From assembly GCF_024734385.1 (NCBI RefSeq), contig NZ_JANHAP010000009.1:1-64000 (forward strand): DNA of 64,000 bases, read 5' to 3'. The translations under genes were made by a program, and so were the position numbers. The DNA is from Dasania sp. GY-MA-18 (GTDB taxonomy: Bacteria; Pseudomonadota; Gammaproteobacteria; Pseudomonadales; Dasaniaceae). Below are positions 26,493 to 34,304 of this stretch, piece after piece. The notes below the pieces were generated by a model. That model was not told the DNA's origin and did not search any database. It saw only the letters and a list, made by a program, of their open reading frames with translations. Within the stretch, counting starts at the first letter, position 1; each line of letters starts with the position of its first letter.

Positions 26493-26607
26493 TATTTTGT
26501 TAATCATTCTGTTGTTGATGTCCCAAAGGGCGAACCGTTTGGCGAGCATTTAATTATCAATAATCAAGATAGTTAGTAGTAAAAAATACAACAATGAGGG
26601 AAGCGTT

Positions 26608-26862
26608 ATGAATATTCAAGCGATGAAATTTGGTGTTGCATGTGCGCTAAGTGCGTCGATACTTTGGATAGTATGTAGTGTTCTAGTTATGGTTTTTCCG
26701 TCGATGATGCTTTCGATGTCGGGTGACATGCTACATATGGACTTGATGGATACGAAATGGCATTTAACACTGTGGGGTTTTGTTCAAGGACTGTTGGGCT
26801 GGTTTATTGCAGCGGGCGTAGGTGGTTGGCTTATCGCAGCAATGTACAATCGTTTCATTTGA
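26608..26862 (+). CDS. Small two-helix membrane protein (DUF5676-like)
   Basis: The 84-residue protein has two long hydrophobic helices (about 10-35 and 51-80) joined by a Met-rich loop (M-L-S-M-S-G-D-M-L-H-M-D-L-M). It has a GAGGGAAG-type ribosome binding site. The layout and the W-G-F-V-Q-G-L-L-G-W segment recall the DUF5676 membrane proteins, which often lie in metal-resistance regions, but I cannot confirm this by search. The Met/His loop makes a metal link plausible. Confidence 0.55.
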   Translation: MNIQAMKFGVACALSASILWIVCSVLVMVFPSMMLSMSGDMLHMDLMDTKWHLTLWGFVQGLLGWFIAAGVGGWLIAAMYNRFI

Positions 26863-27121
26863 TTGATGGCCGTTATACAGCCCCAGTGATCTCTACAAAC
26901 TATTGAGCGAATATAGTAATACAATGATGTGGTTTCGGTTTTTCTATTTCTGATGTTGCCTTCTGTTCAGTATTTACCTCGTGTTGCTCATGTGCATGGA
27001 ATGCCGATAGAAATAATGGAAGAAGCACAATGTAAGGGACTCTTTGTATTCGTTGTGTTGTCTTATTAGAAAATACTAGGTAACGGTATTCCAGTGGCTA
27101 TCTATTTGGAGGTCAATTAAG
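26863..27121 (-). other. Intergenic stretch with a possible short secreted His-rich peptide
   Basis: On the minus strand a frame ending at TAG 26900-26902 reads I-V-L-L-P-L-F-L-S-A-F-H-A-H-E-Q-H-E and ends K-P-H-H-C-I-T-I-F-A-Q. It looks like a signal peptide plus a short His-rich tail. No ATG or well-placed start with a ribosome binding site was found before the upstream stop at about 27104, so it may be a remnant. The plus strand carries the TTG start context of the methyltransferase gene (GGAGG near 27109). Confidence 0.25.
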
Positions 27122-27787
27122 TTGAAGAATAATGAGTTACCAGATAATTACGTTACAGCATTGAGAATTCCTTGGCTTACATCGATCTATGATCCAATCG
27201 TTAGATGGACAACCAGAGAATCACGAGTTAAAGGCGAGTTGATTGATAAGGCTAAGCTAGGAGCTGATATGACAGTGCTCGATCTAGCATCGGGTACTGG
27301 TACTCTGGCCATAATCATCAAGCGAAAGTTTCCAGATGTTGATGTGGTGGGTGTGGATGGTGACCCAAGAATACTTCAAATTGCCAAAGCCAAGTCAGAA
27401 AGTGCTAACGTTAAAATAGAGTTTGATCAAGGATTGGCAACTCAGCTGCCTTATGCTGATTCAAGCTATGATCGAGTATTTTCCACGCTGTTTTTTCATC
27501 ATTTAGGTCATAGCGACAAAGCCCGTGCATTCGCTGAAATTTTCCGAGTACTCAAGCCTGGTGGACAATTGCATGTAGCGGACTGGGGGAAGCCGACTAA
27601 TTTCCTTATGCGGCTACTGTTTTACCCTATTCAATGGCTGGATGGATTTGCCAACACGAAGGACAATGTAGAAGGCCAATTGCCGAACATAATTCAACAC
27701 TCTGGCTTTAATGATGTTCAAATCGATAAGCAATTTAGTACAGTATTTGGCACGTTAACACTTTACCGAGCTTTAAAAGATGAGTGA
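27122..27787 (+). CDS. Class I SAM-dependent methyltransferase
   Basis: The 221-residue protein starts at TTG 27122 with GGAGG eight bases upstream. It has the SAM-binding motif V-L-D-L-A-S-G-T-G-T, the acidic end of strand 2 (V-V-G-V-D-G-D-P), and F-S-T-L-F-F-H-H-L plus F-R-V-L-K-P-G-G-Q-L, typical of the UbiE/type 11 methyltransferases. The substrate is unknown. It is convergent with the mer cassette to its right, and relatives are found in metal-resistance regions, but that is context only. Confidence 0.8.
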   Translation: MKNNELPDNYVTALRIPWLTSIYDPIVRWTTRESRVKGELIDKAKLGADMTVLDLASGTGTLAIIIKRKFPDVDVVGVDGDPRILQIAKAKSESANVKIEFDQGLATQLPYADSSYDRVFSTLFFHHLGHSDKARAFAEIFRVLKPGGQLHVADWGKPTNFLMRLLFYPIQWLDGFANTKDNVEGQLPNIIQHSGFNDVQIDKQFSTVFGTLTLYRALKDE

Positions 27788-27960
27788 TTTTAATTGATTG
27801 AAATTAAGGCTATCTGTCAGTCATGATGAAGCTTGGTAAAAGGAATTAGCAATTCTTGTTCGCATCGTGCGAAGGGCACTGATGGACTTCAGAGGAGGTA
27901 TTTACCCTTGTTGCAGTCGCCTTTGCATTTCATTAGCGGGTACTAAGATATAAATTTTTG

Positions 27961-28176
27961 TTATGAGCAGCATGACCTATTTTCTTGAATAGGCGGGCAA
28001 GGTACCGTTCCGTAAGAGCAGTAGACACAACAATCTCCCTGTTTGGGTTTTAGTACTGCATGGCACTCGCTGCATTCATAAAACCATTGGCAAGCATCGG
28101 TGGGCATGGTTTCCAGCTTTTTATGACTGCAGTGAGGGCAAGTGATTTCTGAGTCTAACTGAATATCTTTACTCAT
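27961..28176 (-). CDS. GDCCVxC-domain small protein of the mer cassette
   Basis: The 71-residue Cys-rich protein has C-P-H-C, C-S-E-C and the signature G-D-C-C-V-Y-C-S-Y-G-T-V-P-C-P-P. It matches the small proteins named for the GDCCVxC motif, which occur at the end of mercury-resistance operons; some relatives are selenoproteins, but here the motif is all Cys. Its ATG overlaps the merP stop by 4 bases (28173-28176). It probably binds Hg(II) or another thiophilic metal; the exact role is unknown. Confidence 0.8.
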   Translation of the reverse strand: MSKDIQLDSEITCPHCSHKKLETMPTDACQWFYECSECHAVLKPKQGDCCVYCSYGTVPCPPIQENRSCCS

Positions 28177-28457
28177 GACTCGTCAGTCTGCTTAATGGTG
28201 GATGGGTAACCGGCATTGGTCGTGGCGTTGATCAGCGCATCTGGACTAGTCAGTTCATCATCAAAGTTGACAACGGCTTGCTTGCCTTCATAGCTTACAT
28301 CTGCATCAGTGACACCTTTGACGTTTTTCAGTGCTTTCTTGACAGTAATAGGACACATAGCGCAATTCATTGTAGGTAAATTGAGAATGACGGTCTTGGA
28401 TTCTGCCCAGGTACTGAGACTTAAAGCCATCAATACAACTAACACGATCTTGTTCAT
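28173..28457 (-). CDS. merP: Periplasmic mercuric ion-binding protein MerP
   Basis: The 94-residue protein has a signal peptide (cleavage near A-E-S, residue about 18-20) and a heavy-metal-associated domain with N-C-A-M-C-P-I-T-V-K-K-A-L (Cys 32 and 35) that binds Hg(II) and hands it to MerT. The Pro-Ile-Thr-Val after the second Cys and the ending N-A-G-Y-P-S are typical of MerP rather than CopZ-type carriers. It is 12 bases after merT, in the same operon. Confidence 0.9.
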   Translation of the reverse strand: MNKIVLVVLMALSLSTWAESKTVILNLPTMNCAMCPITVKKALKNVKGVTDADVSYEGKQAVVNFDDELTSPDALINATTNAGYPSTIKQTDES

Positions 28458-28469
28458 AAAGTAGATTTC

Positions 28470-28820
28470 CTATTCCGCGATTAGCGGTATCCAGTAAGGG
28501 CTGACGACGAAAAGGGTGGCCAGCAGCATGGCAGTCCAAAAGATGATCTGGCGTCTTCTTCGAGTCTGGGGGATTGCGCAGGCCGAACCGGGCTCGCACT
28601 GCTCGATAGGGCGATGCACTTGCCAACCCGCCCACCCAAATAATATCAATACCGCCACAATGAATAGGGGCCGATAGGGCTCAAACTGGGTTAGATTACT
28701 GATCCACGCGCCACTGATACCCAGTGAGATCAGCAAAAAAGGTCCGACACAGCAAAGTCCGGCACCAAGGGCTGCTGCAATACCGCCGATTACCGGCCAG
28801 TTGGAATTCTGATTGGGCAT
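28470..28820 (-). CDS. merT: Mercuric ion transporter MerT
   Basis: The 116-residue membrane protein has three hydrophobic helices. The first contains the vicinal Cys pair G-L-C-C-V-G-P (Cys 23 and 24) and the loop after helix two has a second pair of Cys (Q-C-E-P-G-S-A-C). It starts at ATG 28820 with GGAG five bases upstream. It imports Hg(II) to the cytosol, where a MerA reductase would normally act; no merA is present here. Confidence 0.9.
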   Translation of the reverse strand: MPNQNSNWPVIGGIAAALGAGLCCVGPFLLISLGISGAWISNLTQFEPYRPLFIVAVLILFGWAGWQVHRPIEQCEPGSACAIPQTRRRRQIIFWTAMLLATLFVVSPYWIPLIAE

Positions 28821-28849
28821 TTCCGCTCCATACAACAGTATACAGAGCC

Positions 28850-28881
28850 ATTATAAACCCCGTACTAAGGTACGGGGTCAA
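28850..28881 (-). promoter_or_regulatory. MerR-type promoter/operator of merTP, overlapping the end of merR
   Basis: Read on the minus strand: TTGACC (28881-28876) as -35, the dyad CCCCGTAC-CTTA-GTACGGGG (28877-28858), and TATAAT (28855-28850) as -10. The -35/-10 spacing is about 19-20 bases, the overlong spacing that MerR untwists. The dyad matches the Tn501 mer operator (CCGTAC-N4-GTACGG). It overlaps the last codons and the TAG stop of merR (28865-28867), so the control region is embedded in the regulator gene. Confidence 0.85.
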
Positions 28882-29302
28882 GTGGTGTTCTGGAAGGGAG
28901 CAGGGATTCGATTATAGGGCAATGGGATTCATCCGGGTTGTTCTGGCATTGGATGACTAAATTGTTCAAAACGGCTTGAAGGCTCTGTAGATCCTCGATT
29001 TTTGCCTGCACGGTATCCAGTTTTTGCTCCGCCAGGTCTTTTACTTCATGGCAGGACGTTTCGCTCAACGTTAGTAGCGTAGTGATTTCATCTAGTGTAA
29101 ACCCCAACTCTTGTGCGCGCTTGATAAAGAGTATGCGCTCCAATGTCGCCTGAGGGTATTTCCGGTACCCGTGCTCTGGCTTAGTCGGCTGCTCAATCAG
29201 GTTTCTCCGTTCGTAGTAACGCACGGTTTCTATATTGATACCTGCGGCCTCCGCCAGTTTCCCAATGGTAAGAGCTGAGGGGTTAGATACAGTTGTACTC
29301 AT
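28865..29302 (-). CDS. merR: Mercury-responsive regulator MerR
   Basis: The 145-residue protein has the N-terminal winged-helix HTH (T-I-G-K-L-A-E-A-A-G-I-N-I-E-T-V-R-Y-Y-E-R) and the three Hg(II) ligands Cys 84, 119 and 128, spaced 35 and 9 residues apart as in Tn501 MerR (82, 117, 126). It lies upstream of merT on the same strand rather than divergent as in Tn21/Tn501. Its 3' end contains the merT promoter, so its expression and the operator are physically linked. Start ATG 29302 is accepted. Confidence 0.92.
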   Translation of the reverse strand: MSTTVSNPSALTIGKLAEAAGINIETVRYYERRNLIEQPTKPEHGYRKYPQATLERILFIKRAQELGFTLDEITTLLTLSETSCHEVKDLAEQKLDTVQAKIEDLQSLQAVLNNLVIQCQNNPDESHCPIIESLLPSRTPLDPVP

Positions 29303-29917
29303 TGCTATCCTAATTAAGGTCTATTGATACCGGTTGGACAATAGTGAGCTTTCAGGTTCACTCCGATATGTTAGAGCAATAGCTTCAAGCAAGGAAATGT
29401 TAGCCTGGAACTGTAGAGGTGTTTGGAGCTAAGCAGGTTGTCAGAATGTGGGGTAGGAAATGAGCCATTGCGTTTATGTGAGAGGGGGGATGGTGTCAGA
29501 GGCCGGGCTGGAACCGGCACGTCCGCGAAGGCAATGAATTTTGAAAACAGGGCAAGTGTGTAGGTGTATGTTAGTTGCTTTTGTAATCTAGTGAATTTTC
29601 AGGAAATACTCTGCCTTTGCAGAAAAAAGTGTAACAAGAAGTGTGATAATTCTTAGCTTTATTGTATAACTAATTGATTTTATAGGGTTTTATACCTTTG
29701 CATCATGGGGGTGTGCTGGGCAGTGGCGGTAGGTGCAGTCATTTAAGGCTTCGTCATTATTTGAGGTGAAAGATGGAATAGGGGGCAGATATTACGATAA
29801 ATGGGAGTGGATTTGTATGGGGTGGAGTCAATTGCCTAGCTGCTGGTAAAGAGTTTAAGTGCTCAGGGATTAAATAGTGGGATTATAAATTAGAGGCTCT
29901 AGCGCTTAGCTGTCGCT
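29303..29917. other. Gene-free stretch of about 600 bases with a tRNA-Leu fragment
   Basis: Between merR and the higBA promoter I see no gene. The only recognised item is the tRNA-Leu 3' fragment at 29491-29546. The rest is AT-rich at 29560-29700 and has no clear ORF, terminator or repeat. It probably marks a junction between differently derived segments. Confidence 0.6.
29491..29546 (-). pseudogene. 3' fragment of a tRNA-Leu(CAA) gene
   Basis: The minus-strand sequence from the anticodon loop (T-T-T-C-A-A-A-A) through the Leu-type long variable arm (GCCTTCGCGGACGTG) and the T-stem (GCCGG/CCGGC) to a terminal CCA (29493-29491) matches the 3' half of bacterial tRNA-Leu. The 5' half is absent: the bases before the loop do not pair with the 3' anticodon stem. 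The T-loop reads TTCCAGC, which breaks the TTC-R-A-N-T rule, so it is degenerate and non-functional. Such 3' pieces are typical attachment-site remnants of integrative elements. No integrase lies in the window. Confidence 0.65.
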
Positions 29918-29939
29918 TTGTATGGTTTGCTTATGCTGT

Positions 29940-29968
29940 TTGACAAGTGTAACGTTACGGGTTACATT
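29940..29968 (+). promoter_or_regulatory. higBA promoter with overlapping operator dyads
   Basis: TTGACA (29940-29945), a 17-base spacer and TACATT (29963-29968) make a sigma-70-type promoter just 6 bases before the HigB start. The spacer holds the perfect palindrome GTAACGTTAC (29949-29958), and TGTAAC (29948-29953) with GTTACA (29961-29966) form a second dyad reaching the -10. These are good candidates for HigA autorepressor binding. Confidence 0.65.
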
Positions 29969-29974
29969 TTGCCC

Positions 29975-30253
29975 ATGATCCTATCATTTAAGCATAAAGG
30001 CTTAGAGAGATTATTTAAAACTGGCCGAACATCAGGTGTTCAGGTAAAGCATGCCAAGCGGTTGCAGCTGATATTAGGTCGGCTTAATGCTTCGGCGTCG
30101 CCAAATGATATGAATTTACCAGGCTTATACCTGCACTCGTTATCTGGCAATAAGGCTGATATTTGGTCGGTAAGAGTGAGCGGTAATTGGCGGGTGACTT
30201 TCCGTTTTAATGGCGAGCATGCCGAAATCGTTAACTACGAAGATTATCATTGA
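29975..30253 (+). CDS. higB: HigB-type toxin (RelE superfamily mRNA interferase)
   Basis: From ATG 29975 the protein is 92 residues, the usual HigB length. It reads S-F-K-H-K-G-L-E-R-L-F, then M-N-L-P-G-L-Y-L-H-S-L, and W-S-V-R-V-S-G-N-W-R-V-T-F-R-F near the C-terminus, ending N-Y-E-D-Y-H. It is a ribosome-dependent endoribonuclease by family. In-frame starts further upstream would overlap the promoter and are rejected. higA follows 9 bases later. Confidence 0.92.
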   Translation: MILSFKHKGLERLFKTGRTSGVQVKHAKRLQLILGRLNASASPNDMNLPGLYLHSLSGNKADIWSVRVSGNWRVTFRFNGEHAEIVNYEDYH

Positions 30254-30262
30254 GGTGAAATA

Positions 30263-30550
30263 ATGTTAATGCACAACCCCCCGCATCCTGGCGTAATTAT
30301 TAAAGAGTTATGTTTGGAGCCACTAGGCTTAACCATAACTGATGCGGCTGAGGCTTTGGGTGTCAGCCGCAAAACTTTATCGAGCATCATTAATGGTAAG
30401 GCTGGTATCAGTCCGGAGATGGCCGTTCGCTTATCTATTGCGTTTAATACTTCATCTGAGAGCTGGCTAAATCAGCAAACACAATATGATTTGTGGTTGG
30501 CTGAACTTAGCCGTAAAGATTTAAATGTTACGCCTTTGAATGCGGCGTAA
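30263..30550 (+). CDS. higA: HigA-type antitoxin (XRE family)
   Basis: The 95-residue protein has H-P-G-V-I-I-K-E-L near the start and an XRE helix-turn-helix ([21 protein letters not shown]), then M-A-V-R-L-S-I-A-F, as in HigA/VapI antitoxins. It neutralises HigB and represses the operon, probably at the dyads before higB. The GAGGTG site at the higB stop drives it. Confidence 0.92.
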   Translation: MLMHNPPHPGVIIKELCLEPLGLTITDAAEALGVSRKTLSSIINGKAGISPEMAVRLSIAFNTSSESWLNQQTQYDLWLAELSRKDLNVTPLNAA

Positions 30551-30694
30551 TAATAAGGGTGCTAACAAATCCCCCCTCTTTTGAACAAAAAGTGAATGTT
30601 ACCCGGCACCCCTTGCAGTAGCAGGTAGCTATAGCTTTATTTGATGCGCAAGTTAAACTTTAATGGTTTGCTTATTTAAGCTTATGGGGGTTCA

Positions 30695-31354
30695 GTGCGT
30701 AAATTAACCTTACATATACGGCTATCGCTAGGTTTGCAATTTATTTTGTTGGTGGAGGCGGTAGTCGCTTTTTGGCATCAGCAGTGGCCTACGGGTTTAA
30801 TTACAGCCGCTATTTTATTGGTAACTTTAACGCCAATTTTTATCAGGCGTTTTTTTAAAATTTTTATCCCTCCTGAGTTTGTACTGTTCGTTATTATCTT
30901 TGTATTCGCATCGTTATTTTTAGGCGAGATCCGTGATTACTATACGCGCTATTGGTGGTGGGACATTGCCTTACATTCTAGTTCTGGCATCTTACTCGGA
31001 ATTGTGGGCTTTTTATTGGTGCATGTGTTGAATGAAACAGAAGATGTGGGGCTTTATATGAAGCCTGGCTTTGTTGCCTTTTTCTCGTTTTTATTTGCGG
31101 TAGGGATGGGGGCGATTTGGGAAATATTTGAGTTTTCTATGGATGGTTTATTTGGCATGAATATGCAAAAGCCTATGCTTGATGACCCTTCAGGCTTGAC
31201 TGACACAATGTGGGATTTGATTGTAGACACTATAGGCGCGCTGATTATTTCGGTGCTGGGTTACAGCTATCTTAAAACGGCCAAAAATCAATCTTTTCTT
31301 GAACGTTGGATTAATGCGTTTATCAAAAATAACCCGCAATTGTTTAAGCGTTAA
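30695..31354 (+). CDS. Multi-pass membrane protein of unknown function
   Basis: The 219-residue protein starts at GTG 30695 after a GGGGG stretch. It has about six hydrophobic helices. Conserved-looking pieces are Y-W-W-W-D-I-A-L-H-S-S-S-G and G-A-I-W-E-I-F-E-F-S-M-D, an arrangement seen in DUF2238/YjdF-like membrane proteins. No enzyme motif is certain. It stands alone between higA and the PEP-CTERM gene. Confidence 0.6.
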   Translation: MRKLTLHIRLSLGLQFILLVEAVVAFWHQQWPTGLITAAILLVTLTPIFIRRFFKIFIPPEFVLFVIIFVFASLFLGEIRDYYTRYWWWDIALHSSSGILLGIVGFLLVHVLNETEDVGLYMKPGFVAFFSFLFAVGMGAIWEIFEFSMDGLFGMNMQKPMLDDPSGLTDTMWDLIVDTIGALIISVLGYSYLKTAKNQSFLERWINAFIKNNPQLFKR

Positions 31355-31640
31355 GTTTAGCACTGGCTATCAATTAGGCTTTGCCGATAGGGGCTGCATA
31401 GGGTTAAAGGCCAATGTTAGAGCTGTTTGGTGCATGCGGTTACTGGGTGTGGCAAAGGGTATTATACGGTTTCTAAATTATCGTTCTTGGGGATAAAAGG
31501 CTGGGATGTGTCAGCAAAATTTACAGTTTGGGTGCGAGCTTAGAATAAGTTCTTTAAAATCAACTGGTTAAAATTTGGCCTCTGTTTTGCTTGTTTATTA
31601 TGCTTATTAGATTTAACCAATTCACTGCAAGGACAAAACA

Positions 31641-32192
31641 ATGATTACAATGCAAAAACTTAAGTCAATCTGCATTATCTGGATGTTTGCCGGTGCTGCT
31701 AATGCGGGCCTATTGGGTGATACCATTGACTGGCAATACTACTCATACGGCGGTGCTTATAATGGACTAGGTAGCCCTGGCTCTTTTGTTGCTGGCAGTT
31801 CTACCAGCGCATTTAGTGGCTATTTCACCTTGAGTGCCACCGACACACAAATCATCTTTGATTACGATGGCTCTGGAACGTGGAGTAGTTCTTCTCAGTC
31901 ATATTCGTCCGGTGGTTTGACGATTGACAATGGTATTTTACTTTACAATATAGACTCTCTGCTTACCGGCGTGACTATCAACGGTAGCACTAATATGGCA
32001 GGTTTTTCAGCTTCCAATATTACCTTCAACAACAATGCTATTGCGATTGACTGGGAAAACCTATCATTCAACGCTAATACTTCGGTGGTGTTGGACATCA
32101 ACAGCACAAATGTCCCCGAACCAGGTTCACTGGCTTTGCTGGGTTTAGGTTTGGCTGGGCTGGGTTTTTCTAGAAGGAAAAAAGCCTGTTAA
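31641..32192 (+). CDS. PEP-CTERM sorting-domain secreted protein
   Basis: The 183-residue protein has an N-terminal signal peptide (ends A-N-A near residue 22), a Gly/Ser/Asn/Thr-rich beta-type body and the C-terminal sorting signal V-P-E-P-G-S-L-A-L-L-G-L-G, a hydrophobic helix and R-R-K-K. It should be processed by an exosortase (not in this window) and exported, perhaps into extracellular polysaccharide. AAGGA precedes ATG 31641. A strong terminator follows. Confidence 0.9.
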   Translation: MITMQKLKSICIIWMFAGAANAGLLGDTIDWQYYSYGGAYNGLGSPGSFVAGSSTSAFSGYFTLSATDTQIIFDYDGSGTWSSSSQSYSSGGLTIDNGILLYNIDSLLTGVTINGSTNMAGFSASNITFNNNAIAIDWENLSFNANTSVVLDINSTNVPEPGSLALLGLGLAGLGFSRRKKAC

Positions 32193-32213
32193 GCGTAAGC
32201 TGCAGAGTTCGAT

Positions 32214-32245
32214 AAAGGGGCCTTGTTTGGCCCCTTTTATTTTTG
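32214..32245 (+). terminator. Intrinsic terminator after the PEP-CTERM gene
   Basis: A 9-bp stem AAAGGGGCC/GGCCCCTTT (32214-32222, 32229-32237) with a 6-base loop is followed by a T-rich run to 32245. The upstream A-run may let it also work for the convergent decarboxylase gene on the minus strand. Confidence 0.9.
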
Positions 32246-32266
32246 AGATCGATTAATTTTTTAATA

Positions 32267-34150
32267 TTACTTGCGCACCAAACGCAACATAGCTTCTTCA
32301 TCCATATAAACTAAACCGTGCACTTCGGTTACGTGTTTGCCTTTAATCAGCTGTAATAAGTAATCGGCTATGCCTTGGCTAATGACTTGGCCGGGTACTA
32401 ACAAGGGTATGCCCGGTGGGTAGGGTACTAGCTCATCGGCGCTAATGCGGCCTATTAGGCTGGGGTTTACTTGCTGGCTTTCAGCCAATAAAGGCAGGTC
32501 TTCGGTGGCGCCAAAGTAGGCGTCTTTAGGTAAGCATTTGAGTTCACTCATGGCGGGCAAGGGGATGACCTTGGTGTTGTTACTGGGCGCTTTGGCGTTG
32601 CTGGCCATTTGTTGCAGGGCGTGTATGAGGCGTAGCACTTTGCTGTCGGTAGAGCCTAAGGTGACTAATACCGAAACTGTATTGTGAGTGGTTTTTTCTA
32701 CCTGTATACCGTATTGCTCAAATAATAATTGTTGCAACTGTTTACCACTATAGCCCGAGGCACTGGTGTTTATGGTGACCTTGGTGGGGTCTAGGCGAAT
32801 ATTATCGGCCCGCACTTCGGGGGCAAGTAAGTCCTCTAATTCCAAAACTCTAAACACTTGGGTTTGATTGATCTCTGTGCGCAGCCGTTTAGCCATGGCT
32901 AGGCAGCGGCTGAGTTGTTGATAGCCTTCCATGCTCATTTGTTTGCGGGCCACATCCAAGCTGGCAATCATTGAATATTGCGGGCTGGTGGAGGTGTGCA
33001 TATTGATATTTTCTTGAAAGCGGTGCTCATCAAAGTCAGGGTCGGCCACGTGTACCATGCTGGCTTGCGAAAAAGCCGACAACATTTTATGGGTGCTTTG
33101 GGTGACGTAGTCGGCACCGCAGTCTAAGGCATTGGGCCTGAGGGCAGGGTGAAAGCGCCCGTGGGCATACCAGGCTTCGTCTATCAGCACTTTAATATGC
33201 TGGGCGTGAGCCGCCTCAATAATCGGAGCTAAATCGTAATACAGACCGTCGTAAGTGCAGGAGGTGAGCACTAACAGTTTGGCGTCGGGGTGAGCGTTTA
33301 TGGCAGCTAAAATATCGTCGCGGCATACCGGCCCATAAACGCCGTACTCCGGTTGCAGGCTGGGGTTGAGGTAGATGGGTTCTATGCCAAACATAATCAC
33401 CGCGTGGTGCATGGATTTGTGGCTGCCCCGGTCTAATAAGATTTTGCCGCCACCGCCCAGCAGTTGTTGCACCACCACCTTGTTAGCGGTAGAGGTACCG
33501 TTGGTAACAAAAAACGTGTGTTTAGCGCCAAAGGTTTTTGCTGCCAGCTTTTGCGCCTCTTGCATAACGGATTGCGGATCCATTAATGAATCCAGCGATT
33601 GTACCGAGCAGGACAGGTCGGCATTAAATACATGCTCGCCCATGAGCGCATAAAAGTCCGATACCCAGGGGCTGCTACGCAAGCTATCACCACCGGCGTG
33701 TCCGGGTGTGTGCCAGGAGTCTTTGGCGCTGTAGATGTATTCGCGCAGGGCATCGGCAAAAGGCGTGCTGGCGCGTTTTTGCAGGGCGGCTTGTACTAGC
33801 CGATATACATTATTGAAATTGTGTTCGTCGCGGGCAAAAAGCTCATCAAAGCTATCGTCTATAGGGCCAGCATCAACTACCGTTAAAAATTGCGACAGTT
33901 CAACGCGCAGTTTCTTTAGCTTTAGCGCTAGTTGTTGGGCCTGCTCTATAGCGGCAGCATCGATGATTACCGCTTGCAGCAAACCATCATCGCTAGCCAA
34001 GCTGACAGACTGATCATAGCTGCTGGCTATAAAGCTGATATTAAGGTCATTTTTTTGGTTGAGCGCGCAGCTATTAAGTTGTGCACACCAGTGCTCACGA
34101 AAGTCTTTGTCATTACTAATAATGGCGACATGGCAGGCAATAGCAGTCAT
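32267..34150 (-). CDS. Orn/Lys/Arg decarboxylase (PLP fold type I)
   Basis: The 627-residue protein is a class of pyridoxal-phosphate basic amino acid decarboxylase. An N-terminal receiver-like wing domain (about 1-130) is followed by the PLP core: F-F-V-T-N-G-T-S-T-A-N-K near residue 215, L-I-D-E-A-W and the Schiff-base Lys in Q-S-T-H-K-M-L-S-A-F-S-Q-A. The C-terminal domain ends near P-G-I-P-L-L-V-P-G. It is shorter than inducible AdiA/CadA (about 715-755). The exact substrate (Arg, Lys or Orn) cannot be read. The start is ATG 34150. It lies before a second decarboxylase on the same strand and would yield polyamine precursors. Confidence 0.88.
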   Translation of the reverse strand: MTAIACHVAIISNDKDFREHWCAQLNSCALNQKNDLNISFIASSYDQSVSLASDDGLLQAVIIDAAAIEQAQQLALKLKKLRVELSQFLTVVDAGPIDDSFDELFARDEHNFNNVYRLVQAALQKRASTPFADALREYIYSAKDSWHTPGHAGGDSLRSSPWVSDFYALMGEHVFNADLSCSVQSLDSLMDPQSVMQEAQKLAAKTFGAKHTFFVTNGTSTANKVVVQQLLGGGGKILLDRGSHKSMHHAVIMFGIEPIYLNPSLQPEYGVYGPVCRDDILAAINAHPDAKLLVLTSCTYDGLYYDLAPIIEAAHAQHIKVLIDEAWYAHGRFHPALRPNALDCGADYVTQSTHKMLSAFSQASMVHVADPDFDEHRFQENINMHTSTSPQYSMIASLDVARKQMSMEGYQQLSRCLAMAKRLRTEINQTQVFRVLELEDLLAPEVRADNIRLDPTKVTINTSASGYSGKQLQQLLFEQYGIQVEKTTHNTVSVLVTLGSTDSKVLRLIHALQQMASNAKAPSNNTKVIPLPAMSELKCLPKDAYFGATEDLPLLAESQQVNPSLIGRISADELVPYPPGIPLLVPGQVISQGIADYLLQLIKGKHVTEVHGLVYMDEEAMLRLVRK

Positions 34151-34304
34151 AGGCAAACTCTCATTGCGAAAATTACAGAGTGGTATTTAAGATTAGCACT
34201 GCTGGCTGATTATGCTATTGCATGCGCGCAGTAGGGAGAGTGAAGCCAATCGCCAGCGCTGGGCTAGCGATTAGCTCTATGGGCTAGTATCTGTAGACTA
34301 GAGG

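Noticed and set aside
26493-26607. Terminator after gdhA
   Set aside because: I found no stem with a T-run; the C-G-rich piece CCGTTTGGCG does not pair well.
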